This document shows positions 32,301-40,025 of a stretch of 56,141 nt of DNA, piece after piece; position 1 is the first letter of the stretch, and each line of letters starts with the position of its first letter. The translations under genes and the position numbers were made by a program. The notes under the pieces were generated by a model. The model was not told the origin of the DNA. It did no database searches and saw only the letters and a program-made list of their open reading frames with translations. The stretch is from the IMG/VR virus record IMGVR_UViG_3300017613_000845, positions 1 to 56,141 of that record; one strand, 5' to 3'. This DNA comes from a virus.

Positions 32301-35300
32301 TAAACGCTTTGTGTAGTTATCCAATCCACGATTCAACGCCTCAAGAGCTTTTGTGTTCTCCTCTGAATAATAACCAGTCTCTTCATACTCGTTCTGTGCC
32401 TCCACGAGAAGATCGTTCAACTCTTTAACTCGCTTCTTTATATGGGCATCTTGACGTTTAGACAGCTCGTCCATGTCGACACCCTTCAGAGTGAAATCGA
32501 TTTCCACCCCTTCGGCTTCAGCCAACGCCTTAGCATCTTCATTTAACCCTTCGAGTGTCTTCTTAACTTCAGCCTTCCAACCGACGAGCTTCTTAAGCCA
32601 GTCAGTCATTTTACCGCCGAATAAGAAATAGTCCGCAACAGCCACAACACCGACAGCTATCCATGTCCAGATGTTTGTGAAAAATCCGAATATGAGCTTT
32701 CCAAAACCTTTTAAAATCGGTAAGATGGTTTTTATTGTAAAGATTGCATGAAGCTGTCTACCAAACATAGTCGCAAGCCCTGTGCCTATCAAAGTGCCCC
32801 AGACTTCACCTATGCCCAGCATCTCTCCAGCCATACTACCTACAAGTCCTCCGACACCAGCTATGAACAGGCGAGAGAGTCCGCTAATCTTCTTTGTGGT
32901 GTGGCTCAAGCGTCTGGTTATTTCGTCGAAAGCTTGCGCCATCCCTAAGTCCACTCTGGCACTTGTTCCGATACGCAAGAAGATACCGCTGATTAAGTCT
33001 TTCCATTTTATGAACTTGATGGCAAGACCAGCAAGTGTGGCGGCAACTGCCAATCCCACCAACGCAAGCGGATTGTCAAGTACCAAAGCGTTCCAATGTT
33101 TAGCGACATCGTCCATTATCCCTTTCGCTTTCGAAACTGGATCTTCTCTATCGCCTTCAGCGGCGAATAGTGAATTTGTCATTGCTATTAAAGCCACACC
33201 CAGCCCAACTTTGAAGGCCACCCGTCCCAGCTTGCCGTAAGCCAATGCACCCAACAATCCGTCGGCACCGGCCATCTTCACGGCCTTTGCGCTCAACCTG
33301 GTAAAGCCTGCGGAGATCCAACCCATCAAACCACCGATTTGTGTCTTGAAATTGGATACATTTTTACCTGCAAGAACACCGGAGAAGTCAATACCAGCTA
33401 AGCTACTGCTTACTGTGGCCACCAGACTGGTGATGCCTGCCGACATATTTCTAAAAGTTCTACGGATTTTAACCAGAGTTCGCTTACCGCCAGCTCCCAG
33501 TGCAATCTGCTCCATGATAGAAGAACCCGCAACCATAAGAGGTGCTAATGTTCGAGCCAGTCTAGTAGAAGCGCTTCGGTATGCGTCCGCCAGAATATCA
33601 TGGATTTTGCCACCCAATCCGACATTGCCTGCCAAGATATCTCCCAGTGTGTTTTGACCAACGTTGCTTGAGCCTAATCGACCCATCCAGTTTCCAACGT
33701 CCCTGAGCACGTCTCGTGTCTTGTCTTTGATAACGCCCCAGCCGTCTCCGCCTGTCATTGTCAGGTACAGCAGCCCACCTTCCAGTGCAAAATGCGCCAT
33801 CTGGTTATTTGCAAATACAGAATCCAAACCACCGAAAGCACTTATCAAAAGACCGATCCCTGCGATTACACGTGATGGTCCAAATCTTCCAAAGAGCTGT
33901 CGTGATAAAAAGCCTTCACGTGCTATAATACTACCATTGGAGCCCATGATTCCGAAAACCATCTTATTGAGACCAGTGAGCGCGGTCTGTACATATTTAA
34001 ATGTCTTTCCTTTAAATCCAATTGCCCCTAATCCTTTTAGAGCACCAGCTCCGAATATAAATGCTCCCAATAGACCTAAAGGTCCAGAGGCACCTACTAA
34101 GTCGCCTACTTTAAATAGCCCTCTAAAGATTGGACCGATAAGCATCAATTCCGATAGAAAGCCTCTCACAAACTCAGAAAGCGTTCCGAACACAACGTTC
34201 AGAACTTCAGGAAGGGTTTCTATTGCTGTGTTTATAAACGTGGCGACGGCACCACCAGCTGTACGTGCTATCTCACCGACAATGCTGACATCCAGAAGGT
34301 TTCTACTGACAGCATCCACAGCTAATGTACCTATCTTAGCCAACGCCGCGACTATACCCGTTAACAGTGCCTTTTTCAAAGCACCGTCGGGGAATAATGC
34401 CTTGACGGCTAAGAAGCCAATACCAAGCATTGCTCCTGTGACAGCGTGTGGTATCCTTTTGTGAATCTCGTCTACGATATGTAAAACAGATTCTTTAAGA
34501 CCTTCCAAGACCTCTCCGAAAGTTCTCTTCTTTGGTTTCTTATTGAGAATGTCGCTGAAATCAACATCGCGTAACTTATTATATAAGAACACTCCGTTGG
34601 AGGTTCCTTCTACTTCTTTGAATATGGCAATAGTCCCATCTCTGAAACTCAACAAACCACCACGAACCATGTTCCAAAGTCCTAATGAGGAGCTTACGAC
34701 ATTATCTATCGTATCAGTCCACCAAGAACTACCTATTACTTTTTCATATATTTCATAGAACACATTAATAACTTGTCGTCCGAATTTTACAATATTCTCC
34801 AAAGCTCTATCTAAGGAACCTGAACTTAGTTCTTTAATATCTTCGACAAGCCCACTGACTCCCTCTTTAGCGAGTAAGACAAAAGCGACTCTGATCTCAG
34901 TCAGTCGCCTTAAAACAGTACTTAGGCCTGTGCCTATCGCAACGCCGACCAGCGTCATGATGTCCACTATCTGAGTGCCTAATTCTCGTATTGCTTTTAA
35001 AGGTCTTTGTAAAAACCTCGGACTGATTTCAGATAGCGCATCGAACATTCTATTCCAAGCGATTCTGACAATTAGTCCCAATCCTGCGAAAGCATTGACA
35101 AGCACATCCACTAGATCTGCGGCGAAGTATTCAACCGTTTTCATGAAGCCTACTGTTGTAAAAACAAGGCTTCCCAACAAGACCTCTCCAAAGTCTTCTA
35201 ATGCTTCTTTGGGATCGTCTTTGATATTTTTAAAAATATCAATAAGCCCTTTACCTAAAGAGACCGCTAGCGTGCCAGTCAAGAAACTGATTTTGGATGT

Positions 35301-37358
35301 AAGATTTACTAAAGCGTTGAGGATTCCTGCAACAGCGTTTCCGATGTTTGCTCCTAAAAGAAAGAAGGAGTCGATAAGCGTGAGTGTGAACATCTTGACG
35401 GCTTTTATTGGCTTCTTTAGAAACTTCGGACTTATGTCCAAAGCCACATCGAAAGCTTTACCCCAGTATTTACTGAGTGTCGCACCTACTCCAATAAAGA
35501 AGATTGTGAGACCTTGGGTTAGTAGTTTGAGGCCTTCAAGCACCAGAGGGATTGCCGAAAGCACAGCAATTCCGATGACAGTTCCCACCTCGCGCCAATC
35601 TTCAGAAGTCATCTCTGCTATCTTTTTAAACCAACCACTTATGGTTTTTCCGAAATACTTGAAGATAGACATGGTCTTATCAACAGCGTCTGCTGCTAAA
35701 TCGTACAGCCCAGACATTGTGTCCGTCCACCAGGAGCCGCCTATAACGGCTACATAAATGGCGTGGAATATCGAAATGACATTCTTTCCGAATTCAGACA
35801 TCTTGCTTACAACGTTGTCCAGTGTTGCGCTGTCTAGTATCTTTTCGTAGAAACGTTTAATTACATCAGCTATTGCGAGAAACACACTTTTTATAGATGG
35901 AAACATAACGTCTGTTAGGAGTTTATCCAATTCCCAAAAAGATAATCGTACGTTGAATGTTGATCTTATTATTTCAGTAAATGATTTGAGTAATGACTCA
36001 ATTTGGCCAGGACGTACCAGAGCTAAAGTATTCGGAATGAACCCCCAATATTGTTTAAACTCCAGGAACTCAACACCTATTGTGATCATTGCGGTTGCGA
36101 TTTTGTCAGCCCATGAGTTTACCTGAGCAATCAAGGCATCACCTAGCTGCTCAAAAGCTGCATGGTACTTTTTCAAATTCTCGATACTGAACATCTTTTG
36201 TATAGTTTCAATATCAAAACCTGCTGCCGCCCAATATTGAGGACTCAGTCGTTTCAAAGTCTTGATGGCTTTATCTACATCACTTTCAATCTTTATCAGA
36301 TCTATAAATTTAAAACGATTCCACCTAGCCACGTTCCCACCGAAGAAATCGTCGACATCTCTTATTATTCTGTTGATATCTTCGCTGAAAGTGTCTGAGA
36401 AAAAGCCTTGAGGCATAATACGCGCAAAAGATTGACCGATACCGCTTAGTATTTTCAAAAACGGCCCAGCTATATATTTAGCGGTCTTCTTCCACATGTT
36501 ATATTGATAGACAACTCTCGTGCCCAATTCGAAAGCCCCGTCCGAGGCCTTTCTTATGGATTTGTCCCAAGAGATCATAGCCCTACTAATACTCTCTGAA
36601 ACCCCCAATCCTTTATCAAGTTCGTTGATGTAGATCTTTATACCGTCCGTTAAGACAGCTTTGGTTTTGGTGACGGTAGGTATTACATCTTTAAATTCTT
36701 TATCCAGTACAGCAGCTTGAGATGCAATAGCTTCAAATACAGCTTTGGATTCCAATGCACCCGCCTCACCCAGCTTTTTCAAAGAGCCAAGTGGCACGTC
36801 CAATCCATCAGCTATGGCTATCGCGAGTCGAGGAATCTGCTCCATGACCGCTATCAATTCTTGCCCTCTAAGCTGCCCTGCGCCCAAACCCTGGCCGAGC
36901 TGCACGATGGCCGACTTCGCGGATTCTGCCCCAGAGCTTGCCAGAGTGGATGCCTGTTGCACAGCTTTCGTGACCAACAGCAGCTTTTTCATGTCAACGG
37001 TTCTGCCTCGCATTGACCGACCGAATACTCCGAATGTTGTTACAGTGTTGTCCAACGATACTCTGGTCTCTTGTGCAATCTTATACAAGCCTGCTTGCGC
37101 TTTTGCTAATTTATTTGTTCTTCCTGTAACTACTGCTATCTTGTTCCCCAGGTCAGTGAACTCAGAAGAAATCTTCGCAACAGAACTCACCGAAACATGC
37201 GCGGCGAGCGCTGTGCCTAAGCCTACAAAGGCTCTACTCAGATTCTTGGAAGCTCGAGACGCCGTTGATTCTATATTTTCCAGCGACTTTACCACTTTCT
37301 TAAGATCGCGTTCCGCTCTTTGCGTTTTCGCATTTACGTCAACAATAACACCAGACAT
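29349..37358 (-). CDS. Tail tape measure protein (2669 aa)
   Basis: The protein sets tail length and probably forms a channel for DNA entry. The N-terminal 250 residues contain the tape-measure domain (GLGAGQLRGQELIAVMEQIP, then LAIAIADGLDVP). Long hydrophobic helical segments and coiled coils fill the middle, and the C-terminus has GPGTGTSDSIPAMLSDGEYV, a typical tape-measure end. Start 37358 (MSGVIVDVNAK) is supported by TAGGAG; an in-frame ATG 11 codons earlier has none. Internal duplications are visible: VIGGSWWTDTM and VIGSSWWTDTI about 335 residues apart, and ISPKFLKKPIKAVK and ISPRFLQRPLKAIR about 136 apart. At about 0.15 nm per residue the tail could approach 400 nm. Confidence 0.93.
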   Translation of the reverse strand: MSGVIVDVNAKTQRAERDLKKVVKSLENIESTASRASKNLSRAFVGLGTALAAHVSVSSVAKISSEFTDLGNKIAVVTGRTNKLAKAQAGLYKIAQETRVSLDNTVTTFGVFGRSMRGRTVDMKKLLLVTKAVQQASTLASSGAESAKSAIVQLGQGLGAGQLRGQELIAVMEQIPRLAIAIADGLDVPLGSLKKLGEAGALESKAVFEAIASQAAVLDKEFKDVIPTVTKTKAVLTDGIKIYINELDKGLGVSESISRAMISWDKSIRKASDGAFELGTRVVYQYNMWKKTAKYIAGPFLKILSGIGQSFARIMPQGFFSDTFSEDINRIIRDVDDFFGGNVARWNRFKFIDLIKIESDVDKAIKTLKRLSPQYWAAAGFDIETIQKMFSIENLKKYHAAFEQLGDALIAQVNSWADKIATAMITIGVEFLEFKQYWGFIPNTLALVRPGQIESLLKSFTEIIRSTFNVRLSFWELDKLLTDVMFPSIKSVFLAIADVIKRFYEKILDSATLDNVVSKMSEFGKNVISIFHAIYVAVIGGSWWTDTMSGLYDLAADAVDKTMSIFKYFGKTISGWFKKIAEMTSEDWREVGTVIGIAVLSAIPLVLEGLKLLTQGLTIFFIGVGATLSKYWGKAFDVALDISPKFLKKPIKAVKMFTLTLIDSFFLLGANIGNAVAGILNALVNLTSKISFLTGTLAVSLGKGLIDIFKNIKDDPKEALEDFGEVLLGSLVFTTVGFMKTVEYFAADLVDVLVNAFAGLGLIVRIAWNRMFDALSEISPRFLQRPLKAIRELGTQIVDIMTLVGVAIGTGLSTVLRRLTEIRVAFVLLAKEGVSGLVEDIKELSSGSLDRALENIVKFGRQVINVFYEIYEKVIGSSWWTDTIDNVVSSSLGLWNMVRGGLLSFRDGTIAIFKEVEGTSNGVFLYNKLRDVDFSDILNKKPKKRTFGEVLEGLKESVLHIVDEIHKRIPHAVTGAMLGIGFLAVKALFPDGALKKALLTGIVAALAKIGTLAVDAVSRNLLDVSIVGEIARTAGGAVATFINTAIETLPEVLNVVFGTLSEFVRGFLSELMLIGPIFRGLFKVGDLVGASGPLGLLGAFIFGAGALKGLGAIGFKGKTFKYVQTALTGLNKMVFGIMGSNGSIIAREGFLSRQLFGRFGPSRVIAGIGLLISAFGGLDSVFANNQMAHFALEGGLLYLTMTGGDGWGVIKDKTRDVLRDVGNWMGRLGSSNVGQNTLGDILAGNVGLGGKIHDILADAYRSASTRLARTLAPLMVAGSSIMEQIALGAGGKRTLVKIRRTFRNMSAGITSLVATVSSSLAGIDFSGVLAGKNVSNFKTQIGGLMGWISAGFTRLSAKAVKMAGADGLLGALAYGKLGRVAFKVGLGVALIAMTNSLFAAEGDREDPVSKAKGIMDDVAKHWNALVLDNPLALVGLAVAATLAGLAIKFIKWKDLISGIFLRIGTSARVDLGMAQAFDEITRRLSHTTKKISGLSRLFIAGVGGLVGSMAGEMLGIGEVWGTLIGTGLATMFGRQLHAIFTIKTILPILKGFGKLIFGFFTNIWTWIAVGVVAVADYFLFGGKMTDWLKKLVGWKAEVKKTLEGLNEDAKALAEAEGVEIDFTLKGVDMDELSKRQDAHIKKRVKELNDLLVEAQNEYEETGYYSEENTKALEALNRGLDNYTKRLIVKQAKDYVGTTEQLKAFQFEDLDWYGQVGQGMADLAHGFGSMMITIRSWNDHFEKDKRETTDARKAHEAKRKTLYDVGFKGEDGSAVQEMLKNILKAREKLGETYDISADEELGLTRAMQTYLVSMKALEAIQRSMPNNIITLENDTTGVFKRMSDAAIDVEARLDAAFASNERNANIKTFQKSLNALQSNMNLIGVSINREEMFAASDPILSAMKDIGLKAKEADEAIRNAANFEEWRKAVGDVENLRIKFDELKARSDAFRVSAKENMENLFSDIKLKGFDDDAFEDIGIELAGELSSMARAIFEDQKALRVDVELGDKERKRLEREIDTTMKNLQKKLLNEGGLKAQIAFGNYLGIDTAGVLEFKGEKALKAGAQHLFDMQNAMDYLEDTFDELPEAWSILNKMFRDALEDLNKMPSTVNGMLASLSSFGLNMAFEDLGGFGDAALADLRVMADEIEKLNRDIKNLDNTADKLRIDKLIQEKLILMNKVATIELDRLYDSAGKIFSMLSRMGIGEGQAMFINKEDLGRLQQADSKIQAIRRQLLDKNNAHRFEEIADQLGRALRKAKSLRDILTGSSRMERNMMIGEVTRDDAIGEITKQFPRLTDYVKSLQDLPIDHLRNLLMTAWNFADKVEDFNDNKNNFGRLAQQSERDSQVNKYKEKYGKGEAFGVSARGTFKEANLSYDEQAYQMVSNANDSMLQGIAKAMIALKSSLEELDPATDEASRALIAEHLVKLERKFGEELVKATENPSEKLAEQTAAFASAMKGEMQSAFSGLFKGEADEGESVWSTFTNRLRDSLVSNLMDTFSEQMVDGVFKGIASVFESSFQDAFGGIGESIGKLIGSVLKTLFSFSEGGPVLAAATGGYISGPGTGTSDSIPAMLSDGEYVINAESTRKYGSLVKAINDDKLRHFAKGGAVSSDRGGSMLQKSADARSKDMTTVNLSITGDVSKQTRKEVFGMLPQLATGINAYNRDKGYR

Positions 37359-37382
37359 CTCAAGTCTCCTATTAATATTTAA

Positions 37383-37401
37383 GCCCCACATTATGTGGGG
37401 C
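37383..37401. terminator. Strong stem-loop before the tape measure gene
   Basis: Eight-base arms GCCCCACA / TGTGGGGC enclose a three-base loop. The T-rich flank (AGTTTTATTTATTT) is on the plus-strand side, so it would be a better terminator for plus-strand transcripts, yet no plus-strand gene is present. On the minus strand it lies 24 bases before the tape measure start. It may be an attenuator or RNA stabiliser. Confidence 0.4.
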
Positions 37402-37405
37402 AGTT

Positions 37406-37717
37406 TTATTTATTTCTCACAATTATACCACTTGGTCTAACTTTTGGATTTCTTAGAACAGCTTTTTCTATGAAACGTAGACCGGCTCTTTTACTTGTTC
37501 CCTTGTTTATAATAGAAACATAAGGAACATCGTTTTCGATTGAATCTTCTGTCATACGCCAACCATCTCGGGATCTCCCTGTATCAACAGGGTTTCCGGC
37601 TCTTATATCGTTAAAAAGCCCACGTTGGACACGTTTGGTTTTTGTACGAGCATCTGCTTTGAAATCTTTCTTAAGCTCAATCAGAGTCTCTGAAAGACCC
37701 TTTACTTGAATCTTCAT
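37406..37717 (-). CDS. HK97 gp10-like tail/neck protein (103 aa)
   Basis: The pattern GNPVDTGRSRDGWR, NDVPYVSIINKGTSKRAG and RFIEKAVLRN matches the HK97-gp10 / tail-completion family (DTG...S, Y...vE.G, A at the end). The ATG at 37717 lies inside the end of the chaperone extension ORF and has GAGGTAA upstream. In most siphophages this gene precedes the major tail gene; here it stands between the tail chaperones and the tape measure. Confidence 0.65.
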   Translation of the reverse strand: MKIQVKGLSETLIELKKDFKADARTKTKRVQRGLFNDIRAGNPVDTGRSRDGWRMTEDSIENDVPYVSIINKGTSKRAGLRFIEKAVLRNPKVRPSGIIVRNK

Positions 37718-38027
37718 AATTTACCTCATCTCCACCTTTGGCGGAAACAATGCCTTGGTAGAGCGCTGAATTTTTGAAATTCTTCATAGAAGTCTTTCCG
37801 TTATCCATGTCTTCTTGCTCTGACATAATCGCCAGACTTTCAAAGACTTGGCCTGGTTTAGCATCTGTTCCGAAAGCACACATTAATTTATAGGCACGAG
37901 AATCTTCTCGCCAACCTAATGGCTTTCTTTCAAAATACTGCATCCAAGCAACTAACTCTTCATAAGGCATCTCTCTTTTAACTTCAAAAGCAAACTTGCC
38001 TAAGGCTAATGCAACCTCATGCACCAT
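37677..38027 (-). CDS. Tail assembly chaperone, frameshift extension (GT-type)
   Basis: The sequence VHEVALALGKFAFEV followed by EELVAWMQYFERKPLGW is typical of the T part of lambda G/GT-like tail chaperones. The open frame extends upstream without a stop past this ATG (VVLADEDW) into the end of the preceding ORF, where a -1 shift at CCCAAAC (38060-38066) would join the two. It is therefore expected mainly as the C-terminal part of a fusion protein that recruits tail tube subunits to the tape measure. An independent start at 38027 is possible but has no good ribosome site. Confidence 0.8.
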   Translation of the reverse strand: MVHEVALALGKFAFEVKREMPYEELVAWMQYFERKPLGWREDSRAYKLMCAFGTDAKPGQVFESLAIMSEQEDMDNGKTSMKNFKNSALYQGIVSAKGGDEVNYEDSSKGSFRDSD

Positions 38028-38047
38028 CCAATCTTCATCAGCCAGTA

Positions 38048-38422
38048 CTACTTTTGGGCGTTTGGGTCAATACCTGAGAACTTCATAATTTCGTTAGAAA
38101 GATTAATGAGTTCACCCAGAGGCATTTTGTCGAAATCTTCATCGTCTAACTCTTTAGCATCATCCACAGCCATTCTGATAACTTCTTTCAGGGAATTAAA
38201 CCCTTCACTATCTTTAGCTTCTTCATTGCCGGCCATCTCTGTAGCTTGGTTTTGGATTTCCATAACTTCAGCAACACTTAATTTAGCAATTTCAACCTTA
38301 CCGTTCATAAACTTTACGCTTTTGGTAATTCGTTTATTTATGAGAGCTTTAAAATTATTTACAGTTTCTTCGGACACGTTATTCTCCCGTGAATTTTTCT
38401 GAATTTGAATGTTGGAATTCAT
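38048..38422 (-). CDS. Tail assembly chaperone (G-type)
   Basis: A 124-residue helical, acidic protein between the major tail and tape measure genes, the usual place of the short tail chaperone. SVKFMNGKVEIAKLSVAEVM resembles the N-terminal strand-helix of this family. Its last codons contain the slippery heptamer C CCA AAC followed 12 bases later by the TAG at 38048-38050. Start 38422 has GAGGAAAAA upstream, inside the end of the 78-residue gene. Confidence 0.8.
   Translation of the reverse strand: MNSNIQIQKNSRENNVSEETVNNFKALINKRITKSVKFMNGKVEIAKLSVAEVMEIQNQATEMAGNEEAKDSEGFNSLKEVIRMAVDDAKELDDEDFDKMPLGELINLSNEIMKFSGIDPNAQK
38060..38066 (-). promoter_or_regulatory. Programmed -1 ribosomal frameshift site CCCAAAC
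   Basis: The heptamer is in the required phase (C CCA AAC) in the zero frame of the G-type chaperone. A -1 slip continues RPKVVLADEDWMVHEVAL into the extension ORF with no stop in between. Canonical X XXY YYZ pattern, and in the position where tail chaperone frameshifts occur in other siphophages. Confidence 0.8.
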
Positions 38423-38615
38423 CTAGATTTTTCCTCATCGTATGTAGTACGGATAAAGTCTGAAAGACCTCCGTTGATTTTTCTTGATCATCTGCAAACT
38501 CAGCCACTCTGTCAAATGTCTTTCGTATGCTAATATCAATACTCTTCCGCATGTGCTTAGCCGTTGTTCTTAAGACGTAAGCCATGCTGAAGGGCTTTTG
38601 ATTTTCTTCTGTCAT
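38379..38615 (-). CDS. Hypothetical small helical protein (78 aa)
   Basis: It lies between the terminator behind the major tail gene and the G-type chaperone, overlapping the latter by 44 bases. It is helical with mixed charge (AKHMRKSIDISIRKTFDRVA) and ends NSEKFTGE. No family is recognised. It may be a tail-assembly accessory. The ATG at 38615 comes just after the T-tract of the terminator, so there is little room for a ribosome binding site. Confidence 0.55.
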   Translation of the reverse strand: MTEENQKPFSMAYVLRTTAKHMRKSIDISIRKTFDRVAEFADDQEKSTEVFQTLSVLHTMRKNLDEFQHSNSEKFTGE

Positions 38616-38618
38616 AAT

Positions 38619-38680
38619 AAAAAAGTGAGGCGCGAACGCTCGTCATTTAAGCCATCCTTACACTCGAGGATAGCCCTCAC
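38619..38680 (-). terminator. Terminator behind the major tail gene
   Basis: On the minus strand GTGAGG pairs with CCTCAC across a longer insert that itself holds a hairpin (CTATCCT...AGGATGG), followed by six T. It lies 20 bases after the major tail gene. Partial termination here would lower tail chaperone and tape measure expression relative to capsid and tail tube. Confidence 0.8.
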
Positions 38681-38701
38681 AATATCACTTTAGGGGAGTG
38701 A

Positions 38702-39259
38702 TTAGGTAGATGACGTGAATGTGTAAGCACCGTACGTGTCTGACTGGACAGAAATAGTCAGAGTTGCCGTGGATGCATCAGTCAACTGAGGGTTCACCTG
38801 AAGTGCTTCAACCTTCCCTACAAAGTAGTAAGAAGTGTTTTGCACAGCAGATGCGATTACACCACCGATCTCACCATCCGCAGCGCCGTAATCAGGTGGC
38901 AGCTCGTTCAACAGAGTGAAACGGAAAGCGTACTGATTACCATCAGCGATGATATCGCCCAGGTTACTTCCAGCCGCCCAATCTGTGGCGATGTAGTTGA
39001 CCTGAATTTCCATTGTAGGTGCGTCTGCTTGACCCTGAACCTGCTGAGAGGTTGCTTGGCCAAATACAGGAACATTCACAATGTTAGGTGGTGTACCGAT
39101 TGAAGGAAATTCTCGAACGTTTCTGATACGGTAGAAATCCGAATCTTCATTCAAGAACAGAGCCTCGAAACCTGCTTGGTCGTACGTCGCAGGAGCGTTA
39201 GCAGTTGCTACTGAAAGGTCGGTGTACATTGAAGCACCGATAGAACTAATATGTGTCAT
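38702..39259 (-). CDS. Major tail (tube) protein (185 aa)
   Basis: Beta-rich 185-residue protein directly upstream of a strong terminator and the tail chaperones. The sequence DFYRIRNVREFPSIGTPPNI, then VQGQADAPTMEIQVNYI and a C-terminus TLTISVQSDTYGAYTFT, fits the tail tube family in which a subunit is stacked in rings around the tape measure. GGAG lies upstream of the ATG. The assignment is from order, size and pattern; the strong terminator fits a highly expressed gene. Confidence 0.8.
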   Translation of the reverse strand: MTHISSIGASMYTDLSVATANAPATYDQAGFEALFLNEDSDFYRIRNVREFPSIGTPPNIVNVPVFGQATSQQVQGQADAPTMEIQVNYIATDWAAGSNLGDIIADGNQYAFRFTLLNELPPDYGAADGEIGGVIASAVQNTSYYFVGKVEALQVNPQLTDASTATLTISVQSDTYGAYTFTSST

Positions 39260-39264
39260 TGTAT

Positions 39265-39669
39265 TTAAACTCCGAAATAATTAAATGAAATTGAGTAAGT
39301 GAGCATATAAAGCGTGCTGTTGTCAGGGTCTACCTGACCGCCACTCAAAGCGCCTGCTTCGAACTGGGTAGTTCCAAAACCAGAATCTCTGAATGTCTTT
39401 CCACGCAAATACGTCTCCAACTTATCTGCTATAAAAGATGCCCTAGAAGGACCTTCTCCTGCAGATATAAATATGTCTATTATTAACTGTCCACTGACCG
39501 AGTTGATGTCAACACCAACACTGCCTGGAATAATTGATACCCTTATGAATTCATCGCCCGAAGCATCTGAAATATAGTTACTTGGATATGTCGCTATCGA
39601 TTCCGAAAGCCAAGCCCTCGTCGCAAACAACGAAAACACATCTGTCTCAATGTCTAAGAATTTACCCAT
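39265..39669 (-). CDS. Tail terminator protein (134 aa)
   Basis: The ATG at 39669 has AAGGAG eight bases upstream; a TTG two codons earlier is not preferred. Alternating strand and helix, with FIRVSIIPGSVGVDIN and GQLIIDIFISAGEGPSRAS then ADKLETYL, resembles the gpU/Gp17-like tail terminator family that caps the tail tube. It stands directly before the major tail gene, as expected for this protein. Confidence 0.65.
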   Translation of the reverse strand: MGKFLDIETDVFSLFATRAWLSESIATYPSNYISDASGDEFIRVSIIPGSVGVDINSVSGQLIIDIFISAGEGPSRASFIADKLETYLRGKTFRDSGFGTTQFEAGALSGGQVDPDNSTLYMLTYSISFNYFGV

Positions 39670-39671
39670 CT

Positions 39672-40025
39672 TCAAAGCTCCTTATAGATTTCAAGATATA
39701 TTAAATATCCATCATCTTCAATAGGTTTGCCTACGCTCCAGACAACGCCTGAAATTTCGACTTGGTCATACTGCGTCACATCACCTAAATCTTCTTTTTG
39801 TAACATCAAAGATTTATTCAGTGTGTCGCGTGACTTACTTTGCTTTTTAGATTTGGTAATAACAGCTAAAACAGATGTACGTATCGGAGCTGCGGCCACA
39901 ATTTGCTTCGTTTTAAAATTAAAGCTCGTGACGTTATTTCTAACAAGTGTCACGGTTGTTGCCAAATCACCGATTGAGTTGAATGCAAATTTGACTTGTC
40001 TTTTAACCAAATTTGAGTAACCCAT
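39672..40025 (-). CDS. Head-closure / head-tail joining protein (117 aa)
   Basis: Small beta-rich protein between the connector and the tail terminator, the usual place of the head-closure (stopper) protein. LATTVTLVRNNVTSFNFKTK and QVEISGVVWSVGKP suit the small SH3-like beta-barrel of this family. The ATG overlaps the connector stop (TAATG), preceded by GGAGGGC. The assignment is by order and pattern. Confidence 0.6.
   Translation of the reverse strand: MGYSNLVKRQVKFAFNSIGDLATTVTLVRNNVTSFNFKTKQIVAAAPIRTSVLAVITKSKKQSKSRDTLNKSLMLQKEDLGDVTQYDQVEISGVVWSVGKPIEDDGYLIYLEIYKEL

Noticed and set aside
31423-35757. Long plus-strand ORFs (217 to 266 codons) within the tape measure region
   Set aside because: They lie antisense to a well supported tape measure gene, have Ser/Pro/Lys-rich shadow composition, and lack ribosome sites and recognisable domains.
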